From Melitaea cinxia (taxonomy: Eukaryota > Arthropoda > Insecta > Lepidoptera > Nymphalidae), in the NCBI RefSeq assembly GCF_905220565.1, contig NC_059415.1:2524001-2588000 (forward strand): DNA of 64,000 nucleotides, given 5' to 3'. Position numbers and translations under genes: made by a program. Positions 21,990 through 31,735 of the stretch are shown here, in pieces (position 1 is the first letter of the stretch; every line of letters starts with the position of its first letter). The notes below the pieces were generated by a model that was given only the letters and a program-made list of their open reading frames with translations, was not told the origin of the DNA and made no database searches.

Positions 21990-22183
21990 TGACTTAAATG
22001 AGAGCGTAATACAAGTGTGATCGGTCGAGGTGAACAGAGCAACAGAGAGAGAGGTGCGAGCACACATTTTCTTACTCTCTTTCTCCCATAGCCAGTTACG
22101 TTTCGTATATCTAAGACAGCGCAGGCCTATTGCTGAAGAAGTTTAACTTCAGTCGTGTGGTCTAAAGCACACTCGTTTTTTTT
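21990..22183 (+). mobile_element. F-C element next to the last Homer exon
   Basis: The GTGTGATCGGTCGAGGTGAA, GAGAGAGAGGTGCGAGCACA, CATAGCCAGTTACGTTTCG and GAAGAAGTTTAACTTCAGTC landmarks identify F-C; the left end is eroded. It ends in CACACTCG and T8 at about 22183, only 31 bases before the terminal Homer exon. Confidence 0.8.
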
Positions 22184-22214
22184 ATTATTATAACCGGTAT
22201 GTTACATTGTGCAG

Positions 22215-22256
22215 TCGAACATCCACCGCGAGATAAACACGGCGTTGCAAACATGA
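22215..22256 (+). CDS. homer: Homer terminal coding exon with stop codon
   Basis: After the acceptor TTACATTGTGCAG the phase-0 frame reads SNIHREINTALQT then TGA at 22254-22256. With the three upstream exons this gives a continuous C-terminus of about 147 residues that stays helical to the end, as in Homer proteins, whose coiled coil reaches the C-terminus. The exon is only 42 coding bases and was identified by splice phase and helical content, so it is a little less sure than the others. Confidence 0.75.
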   Translation, partial: SNIHREINTALQT

Positions 22257-22414
22257 GAGCGCCGCTTGCCGCTTCTGCTTCGAGAGCGGAACTGAACAAC
22301 GCTCTCGGTATTTCCGAAGGTGCAAGAGTTTTTTTGAACGTTACGATCGTCTTTCTGTTGATATGTTTCGTATTGTGGTTCCTTTTGAAGATCGTCGAGT
22401 GTATTTTTGTCTAA
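22253..22414 (+). CDS. Speculative small ORF overlapping the Homer stop, hydrophobic C-terminus
   Basis: The Homer stop sits in ATGA: an ATG at 22253-22255 in a second frame opens 53 codons to TAA at 22412-22414. The first part is polar (RAPLAASASRAELNN); the end is strongly hydrophobic (FLNVTIVFLLICFVLWFLL then KIVECIFV), resembling a tail anchor. The same frame continues upstream through the acceptor and would join in phase to 17035 if the two middle exons were skipped. T-rich UTR readily encodes hydrophobic residues by chance, so function is unproven. Confidence 0.25.
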   Translation: MRAPLAASASRAELNNALGISEGARVFLNVTIVFLLICFVLWFLLKIVECIFV

Positions 22415-22439
22415 TGTTTACGCGAATTTCACTCATTAT

Positions 22440-22445
22440 AATAAA
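22440..22445 (+). promoter_or_regulatory. Proximal poly(A) signal candidate for Homer
   Basis: AATAAA lies 184 bases after the TGA, with another at 22518-22523. Further AATAAA hexamers near 26222 and 27190 could serve longer 3' UTR forms. Confidence 0.4.
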
Positions 22446-22623
22446 ACAACTTTTTCGGATCTTATAAGGGTTTACTTGCTTTTAAGTATCCGAAACGTCG
22501 GGCATCTAAAAATCTTAATAAACCGCGATAAAATCCGAAAAAGTTGCTCGGTGTCGTGAGATGTTAAATGTGGTATCGTTTCGTGTTAGACCGACTGGGG
22601 TTGTAAACATTTTTCATGTTTTG

Positions 22624-22723
22624 TTCTTATATTGAAAAACGAATCGTTTTTAATTTTAGAATACGACAGTTCGTAATTGAATGGTTTTGTAAAAGAAACT
22701 GATCGTGTTAAATATAGGAACCG
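22624..22723. repeat. AT-rich palindrome family, copy 1
   Basis: The left arm is TTCTTATATTGAAAAACGAA then TCGTTTTTAA; the right arm is GAAACTGATCGTG..AATATAGGAACCGA. The pattern is GGTTCCTATATT-CAAAAAACGATTCGTTTT followed by its diverged inverse. Confidence 0.5.
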
Positions 22724-23872
22724 AGTGTCGGTAAGTCAATTTTCAGTCGAATTGATCTGTCGAAGAGTTAGTAACTTGATTTTTTTGACTTATTGATACA
22801 CGAATTGGTTAATCGTTAAAGCGTTTTGTTAATCGTTAGAGATCTTATTTGTCTGGTTTTTTATATGTTGGTGTTTATTAATATTTTTTTTCTATGAATT
22901 ATAGTATGACGTGTTTATAGCCCTCTTTAATAGAATAATAAAATTAAAATAGTATTCTATAATATAACACTAATTAATAGAAATTTAGGTACAAGGTCAA
23001 ATTCAACCCTTTGTCGTCGAAGTTCATATAAAACTGACGAGAAGAATATCAGAATTTTCTTAAAGAAATAATGAAAGCAACTAAGCTAGTAGTTGTGACA
23101 TTGGTTAACTCGACTTACTGATTTATTATTTTTATTTCTGCTTGTCTATGAAGGTTATAAACGAGTAATACTGGTCGTAACACACTTAAATGTCCATACT
23201 ATGTGAGGATGATTGTTGCATTTATGTATTTTACAACAAAACAAAGGGATTTGACAACAAACCAGTAAAAGATTTATACTTTTTTGAATACATTTTTGTG
23301 TGCTGGGATCGTGGGTTCGATAATTGTGTACATTAACGATACCATTTTTAATCATCTTACGGTTCTGATAAAAATCCATAATGAATGTACTTTAAGTAAT
23401 ATTGTAGGCGTATTTATGACACGTCGCTGTATATTACTAATTGAACAATGTTGTGCTATAATATTACCACGATTTGATATTATTTTATTTATTATGTAAA
23501 CGTTGTTAGCGTTTTTAATGGCCCACCGTTGTTTTTCGAAATTGTTCCTTCATATGGCCATATTGTTTTTATTATTTGTTATTTGACTGATTGACAGTAA
23601 ATTGTATGATATTGACAAGAAATTGTATGAAAAGACAAAGTTCAATACTCTCGAATGTTCTCGAAATAAAAAATGCTTCTTAGATTATTTGATATTTCTC
23701 TGTAATAATAATTTTAAAACATTTCTCGTTATAAAAAAATTTACTTTATAATAATTTATATATAAATTCGATTTTAATTCACGTCAAGTCAGATATTATC
23801 TTGCACTAATTTTAGACTTTTTATGATATTTTGCGCCTTATTACGCGTACGTATGTTATATGACATTAAAAT

Positions 23873-23960
23873 TCGGTCCCTATATTTCAAAAAAACATTC
23901 CGTTTTGCTCTCGAACGATTCGCGAGAAAACTAATCGTTTTTTTGTATATAGCAACCGAA
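23873..23960. repeat. AT-rich palindrome family, copy 2
   Basis: Left arm TCGGTCCCTATATTTCAAAA then ACATTCCGTTTTG; right arm GAAAACTAATCGTTTTTTTG then TATATAGCAACCGA. The arms are inverse complements with mismatches around a CGAACGATTCGCGAG centre. Confidence 0.65.
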
Positions 23961-24287
23961 CTTATATACAACTAAAGTTTTTAATATAAAATGTCCTAAG
24001 TCTGCTCTGTACATTAGATTCGTTTCGCCTGTATGTACTCGGTGGCTATAACTTAAGTATTTGAGACCCACCTTATAATATAATATAAACTCTAATATCG
24101 TGAGAGCACGATGCCATGCCAAAAACTTTACTATTACGAGGGTAGTAATAAAAAAAAAAACTGTTTGCACGTAGAAATACCGATTCTTTCTTTCTATTTT
24201 TGCCTGATTTTTCAAAAGGCTATACGATGTGTAGTTTACATTTGATAAGTACTTCTTGATATTTGAAATGTTTGGATCAGAGGTTAA

Positions 24288-24360
24288 CGGTTTCTATATT
24301 CAAAAAATGATTCGTTTTAATACTTGACTAAAACGGATGATTTTTTTAATGTAGGAACCG
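24288..24360. repeat. AT-rich palindrome family, copy 3 (clearest)
   Basis: Left arm CGGTTTCTATATTCAAAAAA then TGATTCGTTTT; right arm AAAACGGATGA then TTTTTTTAATGTAGGAACCG. About 25 of 31 arm positions pair by eye across an 11-base centre. TTAA precedes and AAATTAA follows. Confidence 0.75.
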
Positions 24361-24793
24361 AAATTAAATGATGTGACGGTTGACGCGCTAAATCAAGATA
24401 TTTTTTTCTATAATAATAATAATAATAATTAAATAAAATTTTGGTAATAAAATTGAATTATTAGTTTAATTTGCGTGTTGTTGTAGATAATAATAGAATG
24501 AGCTTATCTCAATTTCTTTTAACTTTCATTTTTAGTAACAAAAATTATTTTGTACGATAGTAGATAGATACTCAATTAAAAGTCTTCGATTTGGCGCGAA
24601 TCAACCGAAGTATTAGTTAAGGGAAACGTTAAAAAATCTATTGAATTTGGATCGGACACTTTTATAAACGATAGTTAAAAAATATTTATAATTTTAATAA
24701 AATACAGTTATTAGGTGTTTATAAACTATATGTAACTATAATGATTCCTTGAAACACGGATCTGTATTGCATTTCTATATATTACTTTCAAAA

Positions 24794-24876
24794 CCGGGTT
24801 CTATATTCAAAAAACTATTCGTTCTACAATATCGTTCATAAGGAAAACGTGTCGTTTTTTGACTGTATGAAACGGG
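24794..24876. repeat. AT-rich palindrome family, copy 4
   Basis: Left arm CCGGGTTCTATATTCAAAAA then ACTATTCGTTCT; right arm GGAAAACGTGTCGTTTTTTG then ACTGTATGAAACGGG. Immediately after (24915-24960) a further hairpin pairs ATCGTTTGAATGAAA with TTTCATTCAACGAT. Confidence 0.65.
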
Positions 24877-25664
24877 ATATACTTGATGATATTATTTATC
24901 TATACAATTAGATATACGATCGTTTGAATGAAAATGAAATATTTCATTCAACGATTTTTTTTAATAATATATTTGTATAGTTATAATAGCCACTCGAAAT
25001 AATTTAGTGAAATTAGTGATTCTTAATTATTATGTGTAATATAAATAAAAAATGTACCATTCCTAGTCCTAAGTATAACTAATCATCACTCTGTCCGTCT
25101 AAGATTTACCGGATATAGTAGGATTCTTGTGTTTTGTATCTTTTTTTTTAAATATATTTTTCCTTTCGAAACCCTGTATCTCATAGACCCCTTAGCAAAT
25201 TAGTGAATGACATTTCACAGATAATAGTTACTTGACATTTTTGTAATCGATTTTAATTGTTTGTATTATTTTAATCTATTTAATAATTGTTCTCTCTTTT
25301 TTAATCTGATTTATAAATGAATTATAATTGTTTTGTTGGTTTAAAAAAAAATATGATTGATATTAATTTGAATTATTTAACTATTATCTGTCGAAATGCG
25401 AATAAAAAAAAAAAAAAAACAAATCGATATCATAAAAAAGGCTGAGGACACAATTTTTAAAGTATACAATGTCTTCTAAACAGGGTACTTTTATTTACTG
25501 TTGTGTACGTTTTGAATAGTGTTGTTATTCGATTTTGAACTCTGATCTGCACGTAACAGAGTACATTCTTAATGCAGTGTTGAGACGATGAAGAAAAAAA
25601 AGTTTTTCTTATACAAACTATTACTGAAACTTGTCCCAACGTTTCACACTAGAAAGCCATTCAT

Positions 25665-25770
25665 AAATTACGTCACACGTTAAGGGGGATTGGGGGTCGA
25701 CAAAGTGTGTCTTTAAGTGACAAGGGGTAGGGAGGGTTTCAAAATTTTATGACATCACATACCAAAATAT
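25665..25770 (+). repeat. CGTCAC repeat, copy 1
   Basis: ATAAATTACGTCACACG, a GGGGGATTGGGGG stretch, GACAAGGGGTAGGGAGGG and TTTTATGACATCAC. The ends are loosely inverse (TTACGTCA / TGACATCA). A second copy follows at 26009. Confidence 0.5.
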
Positions 25771-26008
25771 AAATATAATCTAGTACTTAGTAAATCATGA
25801 TATTTGAACTACATAACTATAAAAGATTAACTGGAAAAAATTAAGTTTAAATTGTTTTGTTGGCGAATCGACGTCCGCTGTACTAATTTAAAATTTTCGT
25901 ACCTATGTTTGATTGATGTTAATTGTTTAAAATTAGTTTAAATGTAAACTAAAAATAATGTCGAAATTAATTTTTAATTTAATAATTTGTAAGTCTTAGT
26001 AATGCAGC

Positions 26009-26135
26009 AAAATATGTGACGTCACACTAGATAGGTAGGGGGGTTATTCTCATAAATGTGACCAACTGACAAGGACTGAGAAGGGGTCGAAAAATTCCTT
26101 AAATTCGTATGACGTCATTTATGCAAGGTCCCTTA
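26009..26135 (+). repeat. CGTCAC repeat, copy 2
   Basis: TATGTGACGTCACACTAG, TAGGTAGGGGGGTTATTC, GACAAGGACTGAGAAGGGG and CGTATGACGTCATTTATG, the same order as the copy at 25665 in direct orientation. G runs and CG dinucleotides stand out from the AT-rich surroundings. Confidence 0.5.
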
Positions 26136-27504
26136 GCCTCTGTAATATATATATTCGATGTAAGATATGTTCTGTGCAATTGTTATATAGATGGTACACG
26201 TTTTTTAATTTTTTAGTTTATTAATAAAAAAAATTAGTAGCTGAATTAAATGTTTAATATTTCACACGAATATTTATTTGTAATATATGTTTCAGATATG
26301 TAAAATTATATAGATAAATTATGTAGAGACCGATCTGTTACTTGAATGTACTATAGGTTTAGTGTAAGTGTTAATTTCTAAACCGATGTTAAGTGTGATT
26401 ACAATATGCACAGATTAAAAAATACACATAAAATAGTAATCTGGATGATACAGATGATAAATTTAAAACAATTGTGCAGATTAAAAATAATATTTAAAAA
26501 ACTAAGGCAATGACCTGTTGTTGTTTCTCCCACCGATTTCTTTATTTAATTGGAGTGCCAATATGAAATTTTTATTTTCCTCGCCTTTAAGCCTAGCTTT
26601 ATATGAACGGGTCGTTGTCTCTTGTCAAAATATTGTTGTATTGTAATCGCATAATAGATTGTAATTATTTCTTATTAGATAGTCTGCATTGCGTTTGTTT
26701 TAAAATTAAAGTCGGATATATAATAATTCTTTACATATATTTTATGTCTATAACATTTTATTTGTTGTTTTAAGTTTTTTTTTAATTATTATTTCAGAAA
26801 TGGTCTTAAATCTTATAAATATGTTACGTACTTAGTATTAGTACTACAGTGTGTTTCCTATATTGAGTAGGATGGATATATAAGAACATTATGTGCGTAA
26901 AAGAGACAGCTATATTCTAGTGTCTACGTATAAGATAAAATATTATTACGTTATATCGGTGAATAATGTAATTTTCATAGACAGTTTTAATATTTTTATT
27001 CACTTGATTATTTAATTGACTATATTTAATGAATTTGGTGCTCCTATTTACCATAGTTTTTAATTTAATTTTAGCATAGTGTAAAAGTGTAACGTAATGT
27101 CAAACGCAGCGCAGACTACTTACTACGTGTACGTACGTTATCTTCCATTAGATTCGTAGTCGCTGTGAGCTACCATATGCGTATTAACAATAAATAAATT
27201 AATGATGATTTAATTTCGTTTTTTATTTTAACCTCTACGGGCGTTGAAATGGATGGTGAAATAATTAAAAGGTGAGTGAGTATGTTAGGAAAGTCATATG
27301 CTATCTCTACACCATTGAAAAGCCTTGAAAAAATTGTAAAAAAAAAACATTAAAAAAGAGAGACCTTGTTTGTTTGTATGATATCTAAAAATGATGACCC
27401 GGATGCTGTCGATCCAACTAAAACATGGAAATTTTTCAGTACCTTAAAATTTTCGACAAACCATTATACTAATACTTATTTGTTTTCATGTTTCATTCGT
27501 GTTT

Positions 27505-27840
27505 TTGGAATTTAACTGACAGATAGCTGATTTATTTATTTATTTATTCTTAATGTACACCAAAATACAGACACATATAAAGAAAAATACAATACAAGAT
27601 GTACAAAGGCGATCTTATCGCTAAATAGCGATTTCTTCCAGATAACCTTTTGGGTACTGGACACGATACAGTAGCAGCGGTTAGAAGTGTGCACAAATTA
27701 GACTTACATAATTATTATAGCTGATGTACTAAGGAGTAACTTAGGCTACATTTACTTTAGAATTTTATTTATTTTATAACTGAACTGAACAATAACTTTG
27801 TTGTTTAATTTCACGTTGATGAAGTCGCGGGCACAGCTAG
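27505..27840 (+). mobile_element. Hel Helitron 3' part, interrupted by LINE tail
   Basis: It ends GAAGTCGCGGGCACAGCTAG followed by T. The internal text CAGATAGCTGAT..GTACTAAGGAGTAACTTAGG matches the intact Hel at 54300. The 5' TCTATAC end is gone, and a LINE fragment separates the two parts. Confidence 0.75.
27532..27716 (-). mobile_element. LINE 3' fragment inserted in Helitron with 9-bp duplication
   Basis: In reverse it carries the LINE 3' UTR (TTAATGTACACCAAAATACA, GATGTACAAAGGCGATCTTA, CGATTTCTTCCAGATAACC) with a (TTTA)n tail at the left. ATAGCTGAT stands at both 27523-27531 and 27717-27725, a clean target duplication. Confidence 0.8.
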
Positions 27841-28777
27841 TATTCTTATAATAGGCAACGGCTAATTTGTGACAAACTACGTAATTTTTTTTTAACACTT
27901 GTCAGTTCTAAAAGCGGTACTACTTTATTCATACCAACAGTATTGGATGCAGTTTTTATGAAACTGTTTTAAGATAAGTAGGTATTTGACTCGACTAATG
28001 CCTGATTACTATAAAATCGAAGCGGAAGTTAACCCTTTAACCGCCATGTCATACTTCGCGTGAAGTGCCTGTAGCGCTCAGCAACCTTAGGTACAATTTT
28101 GCATAGTGTTGTAAAGTATAGTTATCGATGAACAAAGTAATGAAATAAAAATTACCAAATTTTAATCAAAGGTTTAATTTCTTTATTAAGTATAGTACCG
28201 CACATAAATAAATCTTCAAACATACGTTAATCAGTCTTAACACATACTTAATCAGATAATCTGGAGATTGACACGGGCTGAAAGTCTCTTGATTTTGTGT
28301 TAATTTGTGTTAAGTCTTTTGCACGAGCATTACGTATTAAAATGATGTTCGTTTGTCATGACGTCATGAACGGTCGTCTTTATCCGACGCAGGCGCTGGT
28401 TATGTACTGGCTATATTGGCGAAAAGGACTCAGTCTAGGGATGGGAATTAGCATCTATAGTTGTCCGTACAAAAATAACTAAATCGCGAATTTCTTACAA
28501 AATATAGATCTACACAGAGCAAAAACAACACGTTATTAAATAACAATTACATACTTAATGTACTTTTTTTATTCAATAACTTGGTATTTAATATAATATT
28601 TTTGTTTATAAATATTCCATATCTTATAAATTCTAACAAATATTATGTCTCATTACTACTGTCGGATAAATACGACATAGGCGTTGGAAGTCAATACACT
28701 TTCTCCGGGATAATATTAGTAAATTTACCCTAATTGAAATAGTATTTTATTTTGTTTCTTGATATAGTAAATAATAT
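27841..28777. other. No gene seen
   Basis: AT-rich. The frame at 28297-28482 has no recognisable content. Confidence 0.5.
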
Positions 28778-29355
28778 AACCGACTTCCAAAAAAGGAGGA
28801 GGTTCTCAATTCGACTGTATTTTTTTATGTATGTGATACCTATCAGAACTTTTAACCGGGTGGACCGATTTCGACAATTTTTTTTTAATCGAAAGGTCAT
28901 TTGGTTCCATTTAAATTTATGTGAGATGTAACAACTACTTTTCGAGTTATATCTAATAATGCGTTTTTACTTGACGCTTTTTTCGTCGACCTACGTTGTA
29001 TTATAAGCACATAACTTTTTACTGGATGTACCGATTTTGATAATATTTTTTTGTTGGAAAGGAGATATCCCTAGTTTGGTACCATGATAAGGAAACCAGG
29101 ATTTGATGATGGGATCCCAGAGAAATCGAGGGAAACTCTCGAAAATCCGCATAATTTTTTACTGGGTGTACCGATTTTGATAATTTTTAATTTAATCGAA
29201 AGCTGATGTTTACCATGTGGACACATTTAAATTTTATCGAGATCTGATAAACACTTTTGGAGTAATCTTTGATAATGCGTATTTACTTGACTATTTTTTC
29301 ATCTACCTACCTAGTATTACTTGTCGATATAATTGAAGTCGGTTTTTTCTCGTTT
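28778..29355 (+). mobile_element. F-B repeat, near full length
   Basis: AACCGACTTCCAAAAAAGGA to TAATTGAAGTCGGTTTTTTC. It contains CCCTAGTTTGGTACCATGAT, AAACCAGGATTTGATGATGG and GATCCCAGAGAAATCGAGG once. The terminal GCAAACACAATTA is missing. Confidence 0.85.
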
Positions 29356-29527
29356 TATAAAAATAGCTTGAAAGTTACGGAATCAATGGCAAACATTTAA
29401 AATTTATTTTTTCTAGATATAAATTGGTTAAGTGCAGTACCTTGCAGTCGTTTATTAATTGAATTATATATTAAATTAATATAATTATATTAAAAATACG
29501 TAATCAAGTTTTTTTAATATATAACCA

Positions 29528-29803
29528 GGTTAGCAAACAAGCGTACGCTTCACCTGATGGTAAGCGATTACCGTAGCTTATAGGGGTCTGCAACACCAGA
29601 AGCATCGCAATTCGCAAGCGCGTTGCTGACTATCCCCAATTCCCCCAGGAACACTGATCACCCTACTTACCAACAGGAACACAACAATGATTAAAAGCAG
29701 TATTATTTTTTATACCAGTATTATTACAAGTATTATTTTATTATAACCAGTCGGGCTGCTCCATATTTTAAGCAGGAAATTTTCTACTGTGCCCTACCTC
29801 AAT
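29528..29803 (+). mobile_element. F-A repeat
   Basis: TTAGCAAACAAGCGTACGCT at the start, then CACCTGATGGTAAGCGATTA, AAGCGCGTTGCTGACTATCC and AGGAAATTTTCTACTGTGCC at the end. Confidence 0.85.
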
Positions 29804-30312
29804 TAAATAATAAATTCAATAATAAAGTTTCATATAAACTTTGATTTTTTCTTGTCCCTTCCCAATGGAAGGGAGTCTCGGGGAGTCCAGTCTTGTCTGA
29901 TTCCAATAAATTGCATTAATCGCAAGGAATTTGCAGTTTGTTGTTCGATCTCTATGTCACAAGTCGCTCGGTAACTTTTGACTTCACCAAAGATACTTAT
30001 TCAATTACGTATAATTATAATACACAATGAATAGTTGACCCCACTACACCCTACTTGATATTATCGAAGTCAACCTACGAGAACAAAATGTAATCCACTA
30101 AACCTAAGAATTAAATTTATAATATATGAAGAAGAAATATGCCATCGAACAGAAATTCGATCTTGTTTGGAAGTCTTAAAATATAACGTAAAATGTGCTA
30201 TTTTTTAAAGAATAATGTTAGACATTATTTTTCGAGCTTATTTCTGAAGAAGTCCTGTAAATAATGGGACAGACGATAAAAGCGGTCGGTCGTACGTGAC
30301 TTTGTATAGTTT
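29804..30312. other. No gene seen
   Basis: Unique-looking AT-rich sequence leading to the foldback element. Confidence 0.5.
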
Positions 30313-31053
30313 AAAAAATAGGTAAAAAAACTTTTTATGTTAAACATACATTGCAATGTTTAAGATAAATGTACTAAAAACCAAAAAATAATAAAATAGA
30401 TACAGTCGTGGGAATTATAAACATATGCATAGACTAGACTAAAATAAAACCGTGGGGCACGTCAATTGTCTACAATCGTTGATTAAAATGTTTGTTTTGT
30501 AATGTTACACTATAATTAGGCAGTTGTTCAACCGACAACGATGGACGTGTGATAAGTAGGGCTAGAATGTGGAAACAAACTAGCAAGCTCGATTATAAGC
30601 GAGTTTTAGGGTTTCATAGTGGTGAGCGAGTAGTACTTTTATCATATGTTTTGTCGATTAAAGACAAACTACGAGCAGTGAAACGATTCCTCGCCAGCCA
30701 GCAGTGTGAATGTCCAACGATAAACTAGTTGAAACATCTCTTTTATTTACATGGAGTGTATAACTATTGAAATTTCCATGAGCAAGAAAATAGTAAGTAA
30801 TTTCCTCACCGTCTGCGGGCCAACTGCCTATTTTAACGACGAATTAAACGATTCTTCTATCGCACATTAAGTCGATAATTTGTAGACAATTGACGTGCCC
30901 CACGGTTTTATTTTAGTCTAGTCTATGCATATGTTTATAATTCCCACGACTGTATCTATTTTATTATTTTTTGGTTTTTAGTACATTTATCTTAAACATT
31001 GCAATGTATGTTTAACATAAAACCGTTTAACTTAAAAAGTTTTTTTACCTATT
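30313..31053. mobile_element. Foldback element with long, nearly identical inverted arms
   Basis: The left arm (30313-30475) and right arm (about 30888-31053) are inverse complements. Landmarks are GGTAAAAAAACTTTTTATG, CATTGCAATGTTTAAGATAA, CAGTCGTGGGAATTATAAAC, ATATGCATAGACTAGACTAA and GGGGCACGTCAATTGTCTAC. By eye they differ chiefly by a 14-base insertion in the right arm (about 31021-31034). The roughly 410-base centre has no long frame and a smaller inverse pair (TTAGGCAGTTG / CAACTGCCTA). Confidence 0.85.
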
Positions 31054-31129
31054 TTTATTTTCTAGTTTTTAGTTTTTATTTCGCATTCTGTTTAATTCAT
31101 TTAGTGCTTCATTATTGCAAGGCCCATCT

Positions 31130-31730
31130 TAAATATTGAGGTTGTATAGTGCACTGTATTCTTCTTGTCAAACCCTTTTATTTGATACCCATATTGGTGG
31201 GATTGATAAAAAATTGTTATCAGACATTTGGTAGCGGCGGCCAGCTTAGATTTCAATTTTGCATAGTAAATTGTATTCTACTTGTTGAGACCTTTCATTT
31301 GATACCCATGTTGATGGGATTGATAAAACCTAAGTTATCCGCCATTTTGTAGAGGCCGCCATCTTGGATTTTAATTTTATATAGTACATTGATTATACTG
31401 GTTGAGCACTTTCATTTGATACCCATATTGATGGGATCGATAAAACCTACGTTATCCGCCATTTTGTAGCGGCCGCCATCTTGTATTTCAATTTTTTATA
31501 GTATATTGTATTCTTCTTGTTGAGCCCTTTCATTTGATACCCATATTGATGGGATTGATAAAACCTACGTTATCGGCCATTTTGTAGCGGCCGCCATCTT
31601 GGATTTCAATTTTTTATAGTATATTATATTCTGCTTGTTGAGCCCTTTCATTTGATACCCATATTGATGGGATTAATAAAACATAAATTATCCGCCATTT
31701 TGTAGCGGCGGCCATCTTGAATTTATAATG
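31130..31730 (+). repeat. 117-118 bp tandem array, five units
   Basis: GATACCCAT recurs at 31184, 31301, 31418, 31536 and 31654, so the period is 117-118 bases. Units 2-5 share TTCATTTGATACCCAT, TTGATGGGATTGATAAAACC and CCGCCATTTTGTAGCGGC followed by CGCCATCTTG. Unit 1 and the lead-in near 31120 are more diverged. The frame at 31149-31352 is a by-product of the array. Confidence 0.9.
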
Positions 31731-31735
31731 ATAAT

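Larger units (their letters stand above)
22257..27200 (+). other. Homer 3' region, possible long 3' UTR
   Basis: Nearly 5 kb with none of the F-A, F-B, F-C, F-D, Helitron or SINE insertions that crowd the rest of the window. It holds at least four copies of an AT-rich palindrome (separate entries), a Pumilio-type TGTATATA at about 23945, and two GC-richer CGTCAC repeats. The repeat depletion fits transcribed, constrained sequence such as a long neuronal 3' UTR, ending perhaps near AATAAA at 27190. This is inference; the open frames inside it look random. Confidence 0.35.

Noticed and set aside
23284..23499. Frame containing GTGGGTTCGAT, first read as a tRNA or SINE head
   Set aside because: Only a box B-like word is present; no box A at the right distance, no cloverleaf and no family tail.
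23931..24215. 94-codon minus-strand frame downstream of Homer
   Set aside because: No recognisable domain, AT-driven composition, and it overlaps a palindrome copy; the likely transcript is on the other strand.
31149..31352. 67-codon frame with an internal repeated peptide
   Set aside because: It spans two units of the 117-bp tandem array; the period is a multiple of three only by chance.
31184..31730. Tandem array first considered as a CRISPR-like array
   Set aside because: Units are contiguous with no variable spacers, and the genome is eukaryotic.
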